A DNA stretch of 64,000 bases from Crambe crambe (taxonomy: Eukaryota > Porifera > Demospongiae > Poecilosclerida > Crambeidae), in contig OZ004592.1 of NCBI GenBank assembly GCA_963924555.1, forward strand, positions 6,944,001 through 7,008,000. Direction: 5' to 3'. The position numbers and the translations under genes were made by a program. Position 1 is the first letter of the stretch, and each line of letters opens with the position of its first letter. The notes under the pieces were generated by a model. That model searched no databases. It worked only from the letters and a program-made list of their open reading frames with translations, and had not been told where the DNA came from. Shown here piece by piece: positions 1 through 10,600 of this stretch.

Positions 1-255
1 GCTCCGATAATAATGAGACTTAGTATCAACAAACTTGACATCCTGAATTGGACGCGCAACATTAATATACGACGGTGATTCGCGCGCATGCGCATAACTT
101 GCGCAGACTTCATAATTCATGCGAATAAATTGTCATTGAAACACTTTATTGCATTAGCACCTCTACCCATAATATCAATCAGAGGATGGGGCACTCCCAT
201 AGTAATAATATTTTCACACTGTGCTGAGTTATGTTGAGGGAATGTACCAGGTATT
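1..255. other. 3' flank of receptor copy A, no gene seen
   Basis: No convincing open frame is present. The stretch includes a perfect palindrome GCGCATGCGC at 84-93, which matches the NRF1-type core also seen at the PEBP genes, so a promoter for something outside the window is possible. There is no PTP D2 relic here, unlike downstream of copies B and C. Confidence 0.5.
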
Positions 256-2444
256 TTATGAGTAGGACTGTCCATGGGATATGACTCCATATGCTGGGCA
301 AGATGTGGTGAGCATTTCCTCTCCTCTTAACTTTGATTCTCCACTAGCTTGCTTTGGATTTCTATATCGATACCAAAGTACCACCAGGACGAGAGTGATG
401 CATACGATCGATAATGCAACTATCACTGTCACCACAACAGGCACCACCACATTGGACTGCATAGGTGCAGTGGTGGGGTCAAGAGTTGAAGCATGGAGAA
501 TGACAGGTGGACCTCTCCCCACTGCACTCAGAACAGCTACGGTGAAGGTGTAGTTGGTCAGTGGTTGGAGGGAGGTGATGGTTGTGGTGGTTTCAGTTGG
601 TCCTTTAGTCACACTTCTCACCAGAGTCCCACCAGTCATGACCTCTATCTCCACTCCAGTCCTAGGTCTGGAACCATCAGACTGATATCTCCAACTGAAG
701 GAGATGGTATTCTCTGAGGCAGAGGTGATCATAAGTCCTGTCACTGCCTCTGGAAAGACTAAACAAAGCAATAATCATTTCCTTTCAAACTCAGCGAGGA
801 GTTAGTGACTCACAGAGAACAGTGAGGTTGAGGGAAGTGGATCCTATGATATTGCTTGCACTGCAAGTGTACACTCCTCCATGTTGTGTTGTGGCCTCAC
901 GTACCATCAGTTCTGACCTGTTACCAGTGGTGACTATCCTGACTCCACTCTCCTGTATGACAGGAACACCATTGAGGAACCATGTCACATCGGGGTCAGG
1001 TACTCCTGTCCACAGGCAGGACAGGGTCAGGGGACTCCCTGGGTCCAAGCGTTGTAGAGACACGTCCTCAGATATGACATTGGGCACATCTTGATGGATG
1101 GAGGAGGAAGAGAGGAACCTTTACATGATCATGGACACTTACTTCAGATATAGACTCACATTGCACTATGATTGTGAAGATGGCAGAAACTGTTTCATTT
1201 CTAGTTGACCTCAGCACACAGCGATACTCCCCTGCCTGGCTCCTGTTGATGTTTTGTATATTCAGAGAACTAGATGTTATTTGACTTCCATCAGGACCAA
1301 ACCAGCCAGATGAAGCTCTAAGTTCTGATGGGTTATCTTCAAGGCACCTTATGTTCCCAGTGCAGGGCCGCCGGAACCGCTCCGGCTGGTCAGGCCAAAA
1401 CCGGACCACTCGTCGATCGAACAACATTGGTAATGGTCGTCAACATTAAAAAATTGCCCACGTGTTCAACCGTTAATATAGGCGGGTGTGGTTATAAAGT
1501 GGGCGTGGTCAGTAAAAATTTTCCGCGCGCTGACGCGCGCATATTCAGCCTGACCACCTCAAAATTGCTTCCGGCGGCTCTGCTGAGTGTCATTATTTTC
1601 ATTCACCACCAATGGTGATGCTCTACTGAAGGTAGGAGGGAGGATGAAAGCTGTGAGGGAATGATCATGTAGAGATTAATGCACTGAGTCTACAACAACA
1701 CATCTCCTCACCTGAAGATACATTTTCAATGTCTGTGAGCCTTTGTATATCTGTGACTTCACATTCCACTTCATAAGCATTTGACCGACCATCCATGAAG
1801 AGGATCATTGGGTTCAGCAGTACCAACACTCCATTCACCACCTCCACTCCAGGAGCACTCATATCATCACTGACAAATACTCCTTTTACTGTCCATGTTA
1901 TGGTGTTATGGGATACACCATCATAGAGACATTGAAAACAGAGATGACTGATGCTCCTGTTCACAAACAGTAGCTGACTCGATTGTGTGATGTTGAACGT
2001 TTCATTGCAGTCTTGTGCTTATTATAAGATATAATGTATGATCAGTTAGTGCATACTACTCTTATCTGTCACTGCATGCATGCAATGGGCACATGTTTAT
2101 AATAATAGTGCATACAGTAGATGTTATTCTATGTTTGGAATGGATTATGCCTCTGATTAGACATGCCATGATAGAGATGGCTATATAGCCACATCCCAAA
2201 TACCAACTAAATGACTCCATTAATTAAAGTTACTATACTAATATAGCCACATTATGTCCCATGCATTTGCATGCATGCTCATAAAACTCCTGCACTCTAG
2301 ACCACCAAGCAATTAAAGCCCACTTAACTACAGCTATATGCAGCTATTTCATACAGCTATATAGGTATGCTTACCTTTAGCAATGATGGCATGAATGATG
2401 AGAACACCAATCGCTGCTGGAAGAACAGACTTTATGTGCAACAT
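256..2444 (-). pseudogene. Ig-FN3 transmembrane receptor-like, copy A, broken by a MITE
   Basis: This is the last of three short relatives of the adjacent receptor phosphatase. Exon 1 (2375-2444) encodes a signal peptide starting MLHIKSVLPAAIGVLIIH. It is followed by an Ig1 exon near 1726-2020, an Ig2 exon near 1180-1650, an Ig3 exon (about 825-1085) and an FN3/TM exon (256-about 770). In the Ig2 exon a 223-bp MITE sits at 1363-1585. Reading through it from ...NENNDT gives QQSRRKQF and then a TGA stop, so the full receptor cannot be made unless that exon is skipped; skipping would need matching phases. The cytoplasmic tail is also shortened: it ends SHGQSYS, and the second tyrosine motif present in copies B and C is lost. 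The Ig3 and FN3 parts remain very close to the other copies. I infer a recent pseudogene; a truncated secreted product cannot be excluded. Confidence 0.75.
1363..1585. mobile_element. MITE inserted in an Ig exon
   Basis: Terminal inverted repeats CAGGGCCGCCGGAA (left) and, in reverse complement, CAGAGCCGCCGGAA (right) differ by one base. A 4-bp target duplication AGTG lies at 1359-1362 and 1586-1589; the empty site is seen in copies B, C and the RPTP, which read CCCAGTGTCATT. There is no coding capacity. The interior shares CCGGAACCG and GGCCAAAACCGGACCA-like words (in inverted orientation) with the elements at 4925 and 9041, so the families are related. Confidence 0.8.
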
Positions 2445-2579
2445 CTATAGCTATTAGTGTAGCTAATCTGACTAAGATAATCTGTTTCTTCTAACTGGAT
2501 TTGGGACTTTCTTGTGGTGTATATAGTTTTCACAAACAAAAATATCTTGTACACATCATGACATAAGATAAACTTCCCC

Positions 2580-2730
2580 CCTTGCCTGGATATTTGGAGT
2601 GGTATCTGATAAGTATAGATCTGCTTCCATCATCAATCATCCATGGCTTCTGTATCCTCAGAGTCTTTAACATCAACTTTGCATGGCATTTACCATGCAG
2701 GGAGTTGAAGACCCCCATATTGTTTTGTGC
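2580..2730 (-). pseudogene. Relic of a PTP D2 exon downstream of copy B
   Basis: On the minus strand this stretch still reads MGVFNSL...KTLRIQKPW, recognisably the D2 exon of the intact RPTP (VGVFCSLVNAIDL...VKALRIQKPG at about 7775-7937), with deletions and a broken frame. The DNA words CTTCTGTATCCTCAGAG and GAAGACCCCCA are shared with the functional exon. It lies just 3' of the copy B stop codon, where the phosphatase part would be expected in a full-length ancestor. Confidence 0.75.
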
Positions 2731-2792
2731 AATGCAAGCGCATCATGTTATGTTTGTGCATGCTCAACTGATTATATAGTTACAGGAATATC

Positions 2793-4710
2793 TTAAATAG
2801 GAACTGTCTCATAGTGTGCTTCAGGGACTGTGTTAGTGGCTGTTTCATTAGATCCAGTGAGGGACTGTCCATGAGATAAAACTTCATATGCAGGGCAAGT
2901 TGTGGTGAGCATTTCCTCTCCTCTTAACTTTGATTCTCCACGTCCACTGGCTTGCTTTGTACTTTTATATCGATACCAAAGTACCACCAGGACAAGAGTG
3001 ATGCATACGATCGATAATACAACTATCACTGTCACCAGAACAGGCACCACCACATTGGACTGTGCACGTGCGGTGGGTCGTGTGGAGGCATGGAGAATGA
3101 CAGGTAGACCTCTCCCCACTGCACTCAGAACAGTCACGGTGAAGGTGTAGTTGGTCAGTGGTTGGAGGGAAGTGATGGCTGCGGTGGTTTCAATTGGTCC
3201 TTTAGTCACATTTCTCACCAGAGTCCCACCAGTCATGACCTCTATCTCCACTCCAGTCCTAGGCCTGGAACCATCAGACTGATATCTCCAACTGAGGGAG
3301 ATGGTATTCTCTGAGGCACAGATGTTCATAAGTCCCATCACTGCATCTAGAAATACTAAACAAAACAACAGTTACTTCTAACTCAGCAAGGAGTTAGCTA
3401 GTGACTCACAGAGAACAGTGAGGTTGAGGGAAGTGGATCCTATGATATTGCTTGCACTGCAAGTGTACACTCCTCCATGTTGTGTCGTGGCCTCACATAC
3501 CATCAGTTCTGACCTGTTGCCAGTGGTGACTATCCTGACTCCACCCTCCTCTATGACAGGGACACCATTGAGGAACCATGTCACATCAGGGTCAGGTACT
3601 CCTGTCCACAGGCAGGACAGGGTCAGGGGACTCCCCAGGTCCAAGTGTTGTAGAGACACGTCCTCAGATATGACATTGGGCACATCTTGATGGAGAGAGC
3701 ACCTTTATGTGTGGTCGTGGACATTTACTTCAGATAGACTCACATTGCACTATGATTGTGAAGGTGGCAGAAACTGTTTCATTTCTAGTTGACCTCAGCA
3801 CACAGCGATACTCCCCTGCCTGGCTCCTGTTAATGCTTTGTATACTCAGAGAACTAAACCTTCTTCCATCAGGACCAAACCAGCCAAATGAAGCTCTGAG
3901 TTCTGATGGGTTATCATCATCACATCGTATGCTCCCAGTGTCATTACTTTCATTCACCACCAATGGTGATGCTCTACTGAATGTAGGAGGGAGGATGAAA
4001 GCTGTGGGGGAATGATCATGCATATTTATGCACTGAGTCTACATCTCCTCACCTGAAGATACAATTTCAATGTCTGTGAGCCTTTGTACACCTGTATGTT
4101 CACACTCCACTTCATAGGCATTTGACTGACCATCTATGAAGAGTGTCATGGGGTTCAGCAGGACCAACACTCCATTTACCACCTCCACTCCAGGAGTACT
4201 ATCCTCGATCAAATTACCTCCAGATACCCATGTTGTGGTGCTATGGGACACACCATCAGAGAGACATCGAAAACAGAGATGACTGATGCTCCTGTTCACA
4301 AGCAGTCTTTGTCTTGATTGTGTGATGTTGAATGTCTCACTGCAGTCTTGTGCTTATTATAAAGATGCATTCATGATGCATGCAGTCAGAACATACTACT
4401 CTTATCTGTCAGTGCATGCAATGGGCACATGTTTATAATAATATTGCATACAATTGATTCTCATTTTGTTATTCCATGCCAATGGATTATGCCTCTGATT
4501 CTATATAGACATGCCATGATCGAGACAGCTAGCCACATCCCAAATACCAACTCAATGACTCCATTAATAATTTAGTACATTATATGTCCCATTTGCATGC
4601 ATTTTCATAAAATTCCTGCACTCTAGAACAATCAAAACCCACTTATGCTTACCTTTAGCAATGATGGCATGAATGATGAGAACACCAACCACTGCAGGAA
4701 GAACAGACAT
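2793..4710 (-). CDS. Ig-Ig-Ig-FN3 transmembrane receptor without phosphatase, copy B
   Basis: A type I membrane protein. Exon 1 (4653-4710) encodes a signal peptide, MSVLPAVVGVLIIHAIIAK, with a GTAAGC donor. The next exon starts AQDCSETFNITQS (acceptor near 4350) and forms Ig1, with cysteines in HLCFRC and YEVEC. It is followed by Ig2 (GSIRCDDDN ... GEYRCVL), Ig3 (PLTLSCLWTG ... GVYTCSAS) and one FN3 domain (ISLSWRYQSDGSRPRTG ... LTNYTFTVTVLSAVG). A TM helix (VVVPVLVTVIVVLSIVCITL) leads to a tail of about 60 residues with two tyrosines, PAYEVL and AHYETVPI, ending at the stop at 2793-2795. The ectodomain is nearly identical to that of the RPTP at 7663-13432, but no catalytic domain follows; a dead D2 exon lies just downstream. 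Likely a cell-surface recognition or decoy receptor of the same ligand class (inferred). Ig1 carries a small deletion relative to the other copies. Confidence 0.8.
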
Positions 4711-4924
4711 TTTCTATATAGTGTAGCTAATCTGACTAAGATAATCTGTTTCTTCAAGAATAATCTTATAACTGGATTTGGGACCTCTATAGTGTGTAAA
4801 CTTGATGAATAGGTAGATTTCCATATCTTGTATACACATAAGATAAACTTTGCCCTTGTCATAGCTATATGTAGCTAGTGAGACCTTTTGTACTTGTGTA
4901 ATCTGCATGTAATCATGTAGCTAC

Positions 4925-5206
4925 ATGGGCAGCGGAACTGGTCCGGCTGCTCTGGTTTTGGCCGGACCAGATTTTCTATCAGGTGGGCGTGGTTGGTCGT
5001 GGTCGTCGATCACGCATGCATGGCCAGCCAGCTAGCTGCTGATATCGCCGACATAGCACCCCATCAGCCTCAGAATTTAAGAGGAAAACGAGCGCTCTTT
5101 CCACTCAGATTGGTCTAGTCAGAGATATTCGAAAGGTCTTTCAGTGCTATGCGATGAGTGAAGTCGTATCTGGACTGACCACTGAAAAAATGCTTCCGCC
5201 ACCCAT
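4925..5206. mobile_element. MITE, short form (282 bp)
   Basis: The ends are ATGGGCAGCGGAA and, in reverse complement, ATGGGTGGCGGAAGC, giving inverted repeats of about 13 bp. The interior matches the element at 9041-9534 over most of its length (CCGGACCAGATTTT, GGCGTGGTTGGTCGT, CTCAGATTGGTCTAGTCAGA, GGTCTTTCAGTGC). No coding frame is present. The target duplication is too short to define. It lies between the copy B signal exon and the D2 relic behind copy C. Confidence 0.75.
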
Positions 5207-5284
5207 GAGCTAGCGTAACTAAAGTGATGTCATGTTGTATAATGGGACTTTAATTGACTGTGTGTGCCTTCCCTATATCTCTAC

Positions 5285-5440
5285 TGAGTGATTGCAACAT
5301 CATAGTCTGGATATTTGGAGTGGTAGATAAGCATAGATCTGCTTCCATCATCAATCATGGCTTCCATGTCCTCAGAGTCTTTAACATCAACTATGCCCTC
5401 TTACAAATCATTGACATTTACCATGTAGGGAGTTGAAGAC
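5285..5440 (-). pseudogene. Relic of a PTP D2 exon downstream of copy C
   Basis: The minus strand is a second decayed copy of the D2 exon found intact in the RPTP. Plus-strand words shared with 7800-7910 include CCTCAGAG, ATCAACTATGCCCTC (GTCAACTATGCCCTC in the RPTP), ACAAATCA and GAAGACCCC. It is closely similar to the relic at 2580-2730, including the 5'-flanking GGATATTTGGAGTGGTA. No open frame remains. It lies immediately 3' of copy C. Confidence 0.75.
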
Positions 5441-5510
5441 CCCTATATTGTTTTGTGCAATGCAAGCACATCATGTTATGCTAAACTAGTTCTTTTAATA
5501 CAGGTATATC

Positions 5511-7271
5511 TTAAATAGGAACTGTCTCGTAGTGTGCTTCAGGGACTGTGTTTGTGGCTGTTTCATTAGATCCAGTGAGGGACTGTCCATGAGATAAAAC
5601 TTCATATGCAGGACAAGATGTGGTGAGCATTTCCTCTCCTCTTAACTTTGATTCTCCACTGGCTTGCTTTGTACTTTTATATCGATACCAAAGTACCACC
5701 AGGATAAGAGTGACGCATACGATCGATAATACAACTATCGCTGTCACCAGAACAGGCACCACCACATTGGGTGCAGCGGTGGGATCAACTTGTGTGGGTA
5801 GAGACAGGGTCGAGGCATGGAGAATGACGGGTGGACCTCTCCCCACTGCACTCAGGACAGTCACAGTGAAGGTGTAGTTGGTCAGTGGTTGGAGGGAGGT
5901 GATGGTTGTGGTGGTTTCAGTTGGTCCTTTAGTCACACTTCTCACCAGAGTCCCACCAGTCATGACCTCCATCTCCGCTCCAGTCCTTGGTCTGGAACCA
6001 TCAGACTGATATCTCCAACTGAGGGAGATGGTATTCTCTGAGGCAAAGGTGATCACAAGTCCTGTCACTGCATCTGGAAAGACTAAACAAAGCAATAATC
6101 ATTTCCTTTCAAACTCAGCAAGGAGTTAGTGACTCACACAGAACAGTGAGGTTGAGGGAAGTGGATCCTATGATATTGCTTGCACTGCAAGTGTACACTC
6201 CTCCATGTTGTGTTGTGGCCTCACGTACCATCAGTTCTGACCTGTTGCCAGTGGTGACTATCCTGACTCCACCCTCCTCTGTGACAGGGACACCATTGAG
6301 GAACCATGTCACATCGGGGTCAGGTACTCCTGTCCACTGGCAGGACAGGGTCAGGGGACTCCCCAGGTCCAAGTGTTGTAGAGACATATCCTCAGATATG
6401 ACATTGGGCACATCTTGATGGATGGAGGAGGGAGAGAACACCTTTATGTGTGGTCATGGACACTTACTTCAGATAGACTCACATTGCACTATAATTGTGA
6501 AGGTGGCAGAAACTGCTTCATTTCTAGTTGACCTCAGCACACAGCGATACTCCCCTGCCTGGCTCCTGCTGATGTTTTGTATACTCAGAGAACTAAACCT
6601 TGTTATTTGACTTCCATCAGGACCAAACCAGCCAAATGAAGCTCTAAGTTCTGATGGGTTGTCATCATCACATTGTATGCTCCCAGTGTCATTACTTTCA
6701 TTCACCACCAGTGGTGATGCTCTACTGAAGGTAGGAGGGATGAAAGCTGTGGGGGAATGGTCATGTAGATTAGGATCTATAACACATCTCATCACCTGAA
6801 GATACGATTTCAATGTCTATGAGCCTTTGTACACCTGTATGTTCACACTCCACTTCATAGGCATTTGATTGACCATCCATGAAGAGGGTCATGGGGTTCA
6901 GCAGTACCAACACTCCATTCACCACCTCCACTCCAGGAGCACTCGTATCATCACTGACAAATACTCCTTTTACTGTCCATGTTATGGTGTTATGGGATAC
7001 ACCATCATAGAGACATTGAAAACAGAGATGACTGATGCTCCTGTTCACAAGCAGTAGCTGATTCGATTGTGTGATGTTGAATGTTTCACTGCAATCTTGT
7101 GCTGCACCACCTATACATCCACCAACACATACAAACATGTACATGAAAACACTTGCTACGTAGCTACCACACACTTATACTCTCTCTGTTATATCTATAC
7201 TTACCTTTCATTATGATCAAGACGTGGATAAAAAGTGTGATGGTTACTGATGGAATAGTGGACATAGTCAT
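5511..7271 (-). CDS. Ig-Ig-Ig-FN3 transmembrane receptor without phosphatase, copy C
   Basis: Same architecture as copy B. Exon 1 (7205-7271) gives a signal peptide beginning MTMSTIPSVTITLFIHVL; the ATG at 7265-7263 is an in-frame alternative start. Ig1 (about 6808-7105, AQDCSETFNITQSNQLLLV), Ig2 (about 6485-6750), Ig3 (about 6133-6420) and an FN3/TM/tail exon (5511-about 6080) follow with consistent GT..AG junctions. The TM segment reads VVVPVLVTAIVVLSIVCVTL. The tail again has PAYEVL and AHYETVPI and stops at 5511-5513. All Ig cysteine pairs are present, and the frames are open throughout. The signal exon differs from those of copies A and B, which resemble each other, so copies A and B are probably the younger pair. 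It sits directly 3' of the RPTP gene. Ligand and signalling partner are unknown. Confidence 0.8.
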
Positions 7272-7662
7272 GCTGCTAGGACTAAGGACGTTTCACATTT
7301 AGCTACTAAAATCTTGATGTGTTGTAACAAGGGTTGTATTGTAATAGCCATCAGATGTTTAGAATAGCTATAGTCTAATTGGCTAGAAATGTCGTAGTTT
7401 TGTGTGGTGTTGTACAACAACTTCACATGTACGTCACATGCACTATTATGTATCAGACACATGCATGATTTGGACTAGGCCTCATTAGAATTGTATCTAC
7501 TCTAATCTTTTACTATTGACACTACACTTAGTGTAACAATATTATGGTTCTCTCTCATCTTCCATAGTGATATAATCAATCATTTAAAATAATGTGTACA
7601 GCTCTGTACAGCATGGCATACTCTGTACAGCATGGTGATTTATATACATACAACTGTTTGAT
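7272..7662. other. Spacer between copy C and the RPTP gene
   Basis: 391 bp. It must hold the copy C promoter and the RPTP 3' UTR. The only motif noted is a short duplication of the word CTCTGTACAGCATGG at about 7600-7635. No coding frame can be supported. Confidence 0.5.
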
Positions 7663-10600
7663 TTATTTGAAATTTGCATAAACGCTGAATGAGTCCAGGA
7701 ATATCAGGATCACATCAAACACAAAACTGTATTGGTCCTGAAAGAAGAGAACATGGCTAAGTGTACACTGTCCATTCTTTGTAAAGTGTCTTACCACTGT
7801 TTGCACTATGCCTGGCTTCTGTATCCTCAGAGCCTTTACCACCTGAAAGATGTCAACTATGCCCTCCGTCTTGCACAAATCAATGGCATTCACCAAGGAG
7901 CAGAAGACCCCCACACGACTCACTGTGTCCCTATGATTAGGCCATTAATTAGCTAATATATAAATAGAGTGGCAGCACACCTTCCATGGACCAGGACTGG
8001 TTTGTTTCCCGTCTTCCGCTGCACCACAGTCATGTGATCCAGCACTTCGATGAGTGCGTTGGGGTTGCAGCTTGTGTCCTGGGGGGTCCAATTCTCTATT
8101 TGAAATTGAATCACTTTTTGCAATTTGCGAGACTACGTGATATAACAAGTGGTGTATGATTGTTTTCATGACAAGTCATGGTTCCTAAATAAACATTTAC
8201 TTTTGGGTTGGTGACTGTCAACACTCTCTGAGTGTAGCCTTCATTTCTGTGTGTCTTGACAGTGGTGACCAGAAACTCTCCATATTCCGATGAGTCTCCA
8301 TCTACTGGCCAGTATTGTGCACACACTTCTTCCTCCTTCTCCTTCAGCCCTGACAGCATCACCACTACGCCACACTCCTGGTCACTCACAAGCTTCCAGA
8401 AGTCCATTATGGTGGACTCCATAGGAGCTTGTGCAATGATGAAGCCTTTCTTCTGTTTGTACCCCTGCCGTTGTCATGTCAACAAGCAAAGACAATGATG
8501 AATCTCAGCCTGGAAGTGTCTCACATGACTCACATGTGCAAATGATGCATTGATGTAATCTGGTGTTCGACGTTTGAGACAACATCTCCACTTATCAGCT
8601 GTCCAAAATTGAGAGATATACACATGAAGAAGTTCAAGGGATCACTTATAAACAAACTCACATGGAAGGAAATTTTTTTTTCTGTTTTTCATTTGAAATC
8701 TGGTGGCTACTGATCTGTAGACTTCAGCATCTCTAGGAGACACTTGTTCGAGAACCTGCAATAAACAGCCAATCACATTGCTCCAACACCTGTTACACAT
8801 GTAACTGTGTATATTTCAAACCTGAAATTGTGTTTCATATCCTGTTTTTCCAGTCTTTGTGTCTGTCGTTTTAAGTTTATTGATGGCATTTCGGAGATCT
8901 TTGGCTGGTATCTGTGTGTCCCCACAACTCAAACTCTCCAGCACAGCATCATGGATAAAGACATACTGGTCCTGTATACATGCATGTTACATAGATAAAG
9001 ACGTACTGGTCCTGTATACAGGCATGTTGCATGCATGTATATGGGCGGCGGAACCGGTCCGGCTGCTCCGGTTTTGGCCGGACCAGATTTTTTATCAGGT
9101 AGGCGTGGTTGGTCGTAGTCGTCGATTGCGCACGCTCCGCAATGTGGCAAGCTAGCTGCTGATATCGCAGGCGTAACTACCCCGGGAAAACAAGCGCTCT
9201 TTCCGCTCAGATTGGTCTAGTCAGAGATATTTGAACACAGCTGAAGCCAACTCATTTGTAGTGGTACGCTACCATCTGGGGGGAAAGCCCTCTAGTAAAA
9301 TTTAATGTTATTGATTCGATTTCAATCTGGTATGTTCTAGGCAATGCCATGTACTAACTTATAAGTTATTTTCAAATTGCACATGCACACAAAACAAAAA
9401 AACTCTGAATGGTGGTACCATGGCCGTACCAGCCATAGCAGTGCCTCCAACCATGAAAGGTCTTTCAGTGCAATGCGACGAGTGAAGTCATATCTGATCA
9501 TCTGACCACTGAAAAAAATGCTTCTGCCACCCATGATGTATATTGCATGTCAATGTCTTTATGCATGCACTCACTGCTGTCTGAACCATCTTCATTCGCT
9601 GGTCTCTGAGTATAGTTAGGATGCTTGGAATGTCGACAATGCCTTCCTCCGGGGATCGCATAAGAGCAATATCTATGGCAACCAGAGTCCCTGTCCTTCC
9701 TACACCAGCACTGAAACAGAACCATGTGTCATCTCTTAAGGATGGACTATTACAGCTCATGTAGTCTGCCTTGCATACCTGCAGTGGATCAGGAGAGGAC
9801 CTTGCTTGGTTTCAGTCTTGACCTTCCTCAAGTAGTTGAGCATTGGACCAGCATACTCTGGAACACCATGGTCAGGCCAGGAAGTGAAGTGGTAATGAGT
9901 TATCTTTCTGGTCTCTGTTTTCTCTTGAGTGTTCTATAACATCATTTGTTATTAGTTTCAGAATACACTCATACACTATCCCACACATGCAGTAATTAAC
10001 TCATACACTATCCAGTGATTAACTCATACACTATCCCATGCATGCAGTGATTATTACTGATTAACTCACAGCCACTAAAATTGTCCTAATAACATAATCA
10101 GCGAATGTTTGAGTCTGGACCAGTGTGACCCTGAAAGGGCCACGTTCCTCAGAACCACTCTCTGGCCAGTAGCATTCACACTTCCTCTTTTTCTTTTCCT
10201 CTACGTTGGTCACCATGGCAATGACCCTTACATCCTCCTGCCAAACGAGGCGCCACATATCAGTGATGGTGTTCGGGAGGGGACCTGAGGAAGAGGAGAG
10301 AGGTATGGATAGAGATTCACACTGAGCAGTTGTACCTTGACATGCTATGTAGTTAGAAGTCTTGGGTAGAAGAAACTGCAGGTTTCAAAAGATACCATCA
10401 GCAGAAACTTGGCTATAGAGCATACTATTGCAATTTGAAATCAGATTAGCTACCTGAATGGGAGAGGCATTAATGTACTGGTTCTGGCACTCAGGGCGGT
10501 CTTCAATGGGCTGAAGTTGGATCCCATGACTGTCATCTGAATGGAATGAGTCTCATCAAGATAACCACTTACACTTAATACAATGCTAGGCACACACATG

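Noticed and set aside
822-1094. A 90-codon plus-strand frame (MRLREVDPMILLALQ...) repeated in all four receptor copies (822, 3418, 6146, 12321)
   Set aside because: It is the antisense of the Ig3 exon; its conservation follows from the coding strand, and it has no promoter or splice context of its own.
2793-6000. Calling the short-receptor tails ITIM or ITAM
   Set aside because: The -2 residues (Pro, Ala) do not fit the ITIM consensus and the two tyrosines are too far apart for an ITAM; kept only as YxxL/V-type motifs.
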